The notes beneath the pieces were generated by a model. The model saw only the letters and a program-made list of their open reading frames with translations, was not told the DNA's origin and did no database searches. Position numbers and translations under genes: made by a program. Positions 59,510 to 64,000 of a stretch of DNA of 64,000 bases are shown here, piece by piece (the first letter of the stretch is position 1; every line of letters starts with the position of its first letter). This stretch comes from Lonicera japonica (taxonomy: Eukaryota > Streptophyta > Magnoliopsida > Dipsacales > Caprifoliaceae): NCBI GenBank assembly GCA_021464415.1, contig CM038471.1, forward strand, positions 76,614,414 to 76,678,413. The letters run 5' to 3'.

Positions 59510-60600
59510 TGTCTAGCTTGGCTGGTTGGCTCCATTTTTTAAAACAAGGGTTGCAGGTTCAATACTCGGCAGTAACAAATATTTTTAGCTGAGTTTATTT
59601 ACTTCAATGGCCAGATCTATTAAAATAAGCCAAAACGCATATTAAATCTCAAAAGTATACCTAGCCGAGTTAGTCTGGCATTCGGCGTGTACTCCATATC
59701 ACGTGGTCTTGTGTTCGATTCTCGGCCATGACAAAATGTTTTTACTCGGCATATTATTTGCCGAGCTCACACAAGCCTGGACGAGTTATCAAATAGAAGT
59801 GCGGATAAAATTTCAAAGATGTTCTTAGAAGAGCTGGTCAAGCGCCGAGCTCATAAGCTTGAGGTATATGGTTCAAATCCCGTCACACAAGCCTGGACGA
59901 GTTATCAAATAGAAGTGCGGATAAAATTTCAAAGATATTCTTAGCCGAGCTGGTCAAGCACCGAGCTCATAAGCTTGAGGTATAGGGTTCAAATCCCGGC
60001 CATGACAGAATGTTTTTACTCGGCATAATACTTGCCGAGCTCACACAATCCTGGACGAGTTATTAAATAGAAGTGTGGATAAAATTTCAAAGATGTCCTT
60101 AGCCGAGCTGGTCAAGCGCCGAGCTCATAATTTGAGGTATAGGGTTCAAAAATCCCGGCCATGACAGAATGTTTTACTCGGCATATTTATTGCCGAGCTC
60201 ACACAAGCCTGGACGAGTTATCAAATAGAAGTGCGGATTAAAATTTCCAAGATGTTCTCTAGCCCAGCTGGTCAAGCGCCGAGCTCATAAGCTTGAGGTA
60301 TAGGGTTTTCAAATCCTGGCCATGACATTAGTTTTTACTCGGCATTTTACTTGCCGAGCTCACACAAAGCCTGGACGAGTTATCAAATAGAGTGCGGATA
60401 AAATTTCAAAAGATGTCCTTAGCCGAGCTGGTCAAGCGCCAAGCTCATTAGCTTGAGGTATAGGGTTCAAATCCCGGCCATGACAGAATGTTTTACTCGC
60501 TATTACTTTTGGACGAGTTTTAAAAAGTGCTTTTATGTCAATTTCTGGAGGTAAATCCCGGCCATTATTTTACTTTTCCTGGACGAGTTTGCAATGATTC
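59510..60600 (+). repeat. Tandem array of tRNA-like units, about 160-bp period
   Basis: Each unit carries TAGCCGAGCTGGTCAAGCGC, a fit to the pol III A box (TRGCNNARYNGG), and about 30 bases on AGGGTTCAAATCCCGGCC, a fit to the B box. These are followed by TTTTTACTCGGCAT..TTGCCGAGCTC (a small hairpin) and GCCTGGACGAGTTATCAAAT. Clear units start near 59830 (shortened), 59943, 60100, 60260 and 60420. Two diverged tRNA-like units lie at about 59514 and 59663, and degenerate scraps run to 60600. The array resembles SINE heads tandemly multiplied. None folds as a canonical tRNA by eye. Confidence 0.8.
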
Positions 60601-60772
60601 CATAGGGCTCAAGCGCCGAAAAAACTAGATTGCTTTGGCAGAATATTGCCGAGCTCTGAATAATTAATCGAGTTGGTGTGCACGTAGTGTGTGACATTAC
60701 CCATCAAAATTCTCGGTGATGCTTAGGGGTGTAAGGTGTAGAGGGTGTTTGTGACAAAATTGCATTTATCAG

Positions 60773-61601
60773 TGACCTGTTGATCGGTAAAATTCTGCTA
60801 TTGCCAAAGCAATGATTGAATTGTTTTCAAGTCTCGAATCGATTGCGTGTGGACAACTAACAGAACCAAGGCCAAATTATCGAATCGGAACTTTCCGAAA
60901 GGAAGATTATCAATGGGTAAATTTATTTTATTTTACTAATGGGGCTCGCAAGTGAAGAACGAATGCTTCAAGAAAGCTATTGCCAAAGTTAATTGAGAAA
61001 TATATGGGTGCTTTACGGTTCCGAACTGAATTCATATTACTGAACTTACTGACTAAAATCTTAGGATATATAGGTACTTGTATTACGCATTTACACCATC
61101 ACATCAATTATCATTTCTGGACTTTCAAAAATCTTAAATTCCATCGTTTTTAGATTTCAGAGTATATATATATTGGCATCAGGATGTAGTAAACTTTTGG
61201 GACATGAGAACACTGGAAAAATAATGAAATTTGAAGTCATTATTTGGATTGTTCTCATCCTATCTCCGATGCCATTGTTCTCTTCATAATTGAGATGTGT
61301 AGTAATTTCTTCCTAGTATACCTGGCATTTAAAGTTTAGATTTATCAGTACTTGTTTGCTAAAAGTCCCTTTTAGGACTAACCTAAATTCCTATCATCAA
61401 TGTGTTGAATTTTTAACTACAATTTATGTGAAGGACAAGATGTTAAAAATGCTAATGAGATGGAAATAATTACCAAGCTATCTTAAATTTTTCAAGGTTT
61501 AAGACATTTTTGTATTTTATACCATAAAGTTTTGAATGATTTGAACTTAAAACATAGAAGAACCTCCGAAATGTTGGTTCATTTCTGTTTTGCTTTCTTA
61601 G
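60773..61601. other. Upstream flank of the TRS33-like exons
   Basis: A plus-strand frame at about 60822-60917 reads MIELFSSLESIACGQLTEPR, then NYRIGTFRKEDYQW before a GTAAAT donor-like site. Its composition looks coding, but it was not recognised and does not match TRS33. TATTGCCAAAG occurs twice (near 60800 and 61000). Nothing else is supported. Confidence 0.3.
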
Positions 61602-62357
61602 GACAAAAAGAAGTTAAACCACATTAGGCATGAAGATATCTTCCAAATTGGGGCATCAATTGGCCAACTGTAAACCAGCTCTAGTTTGTGAGAAATCATT
61701 CTACCTCGTTAAAGCGAGGTGCAGTCCAATCACATTATTGAATTCTGAAGAAGGTAATGTACATTTATATGAAAGCATTAATCGCTCTCACCCAAAAGTA
61801 AGATAGTAGATGAGAATGGCTTAATTTCATGCTGTCAACTACATGTTTTTTGCTCACTCTTTGGATCATCTCCTTTATTCCATTCTGAATATACTGCATA
61901 TTATATGATTTAACTTCTTGTTTAGGTACACCAAGGAGAGGCCACGGTTCAGTGATCATCTTGAGGCCATCAAGTTCATATGCAAGGACTTTTGGTCCGA
62001 GCTCTTCAAGAAGCAAATAGACAACTTGAAGACAAATCACAGAGTAAATTCAATAAACCTAAACTGAGCAGACATTAAAATGTATGTGAAAAAGTTGAAA
62101 AAGTGGTTTATTTATCCTTTTTTAGGGTACCTTTGTCTTGCAAGATAATCGATTTCGTTGGCTAGCACACATATCGGTTGACCCCTCTGCACCTGAGACC
62201 TCTGGTTCAGCTCAAGATCCTTCAGCCATGGCCGAAAACAAAGCAGCACAAGCAACAGGCATGCATCTTTACTTCCCCTGTGGAATTATAAGGGGAGCAC
62301 TTTCAAACTTGGGGATCCCTTGTGCTGTTTCTGCCGATATATCTAACCTTCCTGCAT
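61602..62357 (+). CDS. TRS33: TRAPP complex subunit TRS33/TRAPPC6-like, internal exons (partial)
   Basis: Exons 61926-62043 ([20 protein letters not shown] and on to LKTNHR) and 62126-62357 ([12 protein letters not shown], then [18 protein letters not shown] and [12 protein letters not shown]) match the plant TRS33 family closely. It is a Bet3-fold subunit of TRAPP, the Rab-activating tether at the Golgi and trans-Golgi. A probable preceding exon at 61602-61669 joins in the right phase (68 nt, ending CT before G-TAC). It reads [15 protein letters not shown] where the family has a pattern like RIEAIGFQVGHQLSER. The DNA looks as if one G was gained and one base lost a few codons later, so six residues differ. 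The first exon (the conserved start up to NRFYA) was not found. The short last exon encoding the FVVRIKA-type end is expected after 62357 but was not found before the window ends. The gene may be partial here or damaged at its 5' end. Confidence 0.8.
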
Positions 62358-64000
62358 GTGAGTTACTAACATTTAGTGCTTTTTTTACTTTGCCTCCGTA
62401 TAATATGTTTACGTCAAAGAGTGATAGCTGGGGTCATTTTCTTAACACTGCACATATAGAAGGGATTGATATAATTCAGCTTCACCAGAAAACTTTCCAT
62501 CTGATTTGCTAATGCTACCGCTGCATCTAGTAGTTTGTCCTTCCTTTCTGGTTATTAATTTCTTACATCAAACAAACACAATTTAGTAAGCTTTGGAGAA
62601 CTGCTTTACTGGAGCGGCAGTGCACTGTTTCGAATTAGGAAGCTGACTTGATTTTGCCTAACCTCTAATCTGCCAATGGGGTTTGAGCACCTTATCTTTC
62701 AATAGACATTTCTATATACTTTTGCCAGTGTTTTAGCTTATTTTTGGTTGAAATTACAAGATCAAAAAGAGGAGCTTTGCTTGAAAAGAAATTACATTCA
62801 ATGCCGTATAGAATCTCTATAGGGGAAAAATTATAAGCAATTCCCCTTTTATTTAACAAATTAAAATCAGCCCCTAAAACGTGCTTGAGAGACTGCGGGG
62901 TTGTGTGAAAATGTTGTATAATAAAAAAAAATTACAATTTTCTGGTGTTATTGTCGCGTAGCTATGAAGCTCTGATATTTTTTCCCGCATTTGTTCAGCA
63001 TATGACAGACACCCATGCATTTGTCTTCATGGATAACTATTTTCATGTATGATAGCTTTATGAAACCTTGGGTTGTGTTATCGATATATTTTGCGGTAGA
63101 TTTTGGTTATATAAATTATATAAAGATCTTGCTTCGTGAAGTTGAGGAAGGGTTATGGGATTTTGGATGGAAGAGGTTTGGATTTGCTTTGATATAGAAG
63201 GCGTATAGTTGCAGGATACAATATTAATGGAATCAAGATTAGTCCTTGTAAAAGTGGTGCTTTATGGCAGGGATGGGTGGATTTTTTTTGTACATTTAGT
63301 GATGGGTGGTTGAAGTTGTCCTTTCGAGGTCTTCTCTGGTGGGGAGATTTGAATGTTATTATGCCAATTTAGTACTGGAAGGGAATTTAACAATAGTCGC
63401 GTTGATTTTATCCATGACATCTGGAACGACCCTAGAGTTGTAGGCCGGATGTTGTACATGCACCAGTGTGGCTAAAGTAGGTGCTGGCAGGTATACACTA
63501 TGGGTGTTCCTCCCACATTCCCTGGGTTTGGTAAACAATGTGCTATATATGTGTGGTCACTAGCCCGCTTTTTGAGGAAATGCAAAACTGTACGGGCTCT
63601 TACTGGGCTAGTTTAGGGCATGACTGCTTCCATCTAAGACCTTTGGTTTGGCGATTTACTAGAAACATCGGTTTGCTTGTATGTCAATCATTTTGCTCTG
63701 TGACATTTTGAGCTCCTCTTAAAATGTGCTTGGAGTTGATATGTTGATGGTGCAACTTGTTCGGAATGAAGTCCCTTATTTGTTTTCATGATGTGGGGTA
63801 AGAATTATAGGATTTTATCTTCTAAATTATGTCTTGAACTTCTTGATCCTCACAAGAAGGGCACCTGCAATAGCCTTGAATTTAATCTTAGTTAAGGTTA
63901 GTTGTAATTTCCATAGAAGTTACAGATGCCTGGCAATCTTGGATTAAGTTTCTAGCCACATTCAAATTTTCTTTTGTAACCATTGCGAAGGAAGATATTA
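62358..64000. other. TRS33 downstream intron or flank, no further exon found
   Basis: Begins with a good donor (CCTGCAT/GTGAGT). The plus-strand region at about 63320-63430 contains WGDLNVIMPI- and VDFIHDIWNDP-like pieces that may be a very decayed LINE endonuclease segment. Otherwise no gene, RNA or repeat could be supported to the end of the window. Confidence 0.35.

Larger units (their letters stand above)
58531..60772. mobile_element. Inverted-repeat element of about 2.24 kb (MULE-like relative)
   Basis: The left end TGATAAATGCACCCCC, then TTTTGTCACAAACACCCTC, matches the reverse complement of the right end (TGATAAATGCA, ATTTTGTCACAAACACCCTC, read on minus from about 60771). The TCACAAACACCC subterminal motif also occurs in the 37.7-46.1 kb MULE, suggesting related families. 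No target duplication was recognised and no protein is encoded. Inside are a long hairpin (58857-59239) and an array of tRNA-like units (about 59510-60600). Confidence 0.6.

Noticed and set aside
59660..59740. A functional tRNA gene in the tRNA-like array
   Set aside because: A and B boxes are present, but no complete acceptor and anticodon stems could be paired by eye.

Overview
The window is nuclear DNA of a eudicot plant. It is AT-rich, with long gene-free stretches, GT-AG introns, plant gene families, nuclear tRNA genes, and many LINE, hAT, Mutator-like, Stowaway and foldback elements. The species cannot be fixed from sequence reading alone. Exon boundaries below were placed by hand from splice signals and reading-frame continuity. 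They are not supported by transcripts.

Layout. (1) About 1-3150, minus strand: the 5' end of a VAP27-type (VAMP-associated protein) gene whose remainder lies off the left edge. Its first coding intron holds a LINE tail. (2) About 3150-9700: intergenic, with a LINE fragment bounded by a 12-bp target-site duplication and a foldback repeat. (3) 9709-17890, minus strand: a complete six-exon, 303-aa seven-transmembrane protein of the TPRA1/CAND (candidate G-protein-coupled receptor) family. Its 4.3-kb first intron contains a decayed LINE and an 830-bp hAT-type element. (4) About 18000-21200: tandem repeats and hAT-like elements. (5) 21973-34146, plus strand: a complete 17-exon, 702-aa SCD2-like coiled-coil trafficking protein. 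Its introns contain a dead hAT transposase end, retroelement pieces and, on the opposite strand, adjacent tRNA-Cys(GCA) and tRNA-Arg(ACG) genes. (6) About 34150-37670: Stowaway MITE and decayed LINE. (7) 37675-46135: an 8.46-kb Mutator-like element with terminal inverted repeats and an 8-bp target duplication. It carries a broken transposase/OTU gene on plus and an apparently intact 638-aa plant mobile domain (PMD) gene on minus, separated by an array of 120-bp hairpin-containing repeats. (8) About 46480-52755, plus strand: a complete cytosolic Cu/Zn superoxide dismutase (CSD1 type, 152 aa). Its 5' UTR intron junction appears to create the miR398 target site. (9) 52756-60770: a foldback element, a 1.4-kb tandem duplication with an insertion and its empty site, and a 2.2-kb inverted-repeat element that holds a long hairpin and a tandem array of tRNA-like units. 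(10) 61602-62357, plus strand: internal exons of a TRAPPC6/TRS33-type vesicle-tethering subunit. Its first and last exons were not found.

The host genes do not form a pathway. VAP27, SCD2 and TRS33 all act in endomembrane traffic or contact sites, but nothing here shows that this is more than chance. The most unusual parts are the PMD-bearing Mutator-like element next to the CSD1 promoter, the splice-created miR398 site, the dicistronic-looking tRNA pair and the tRNA-like tandem array.
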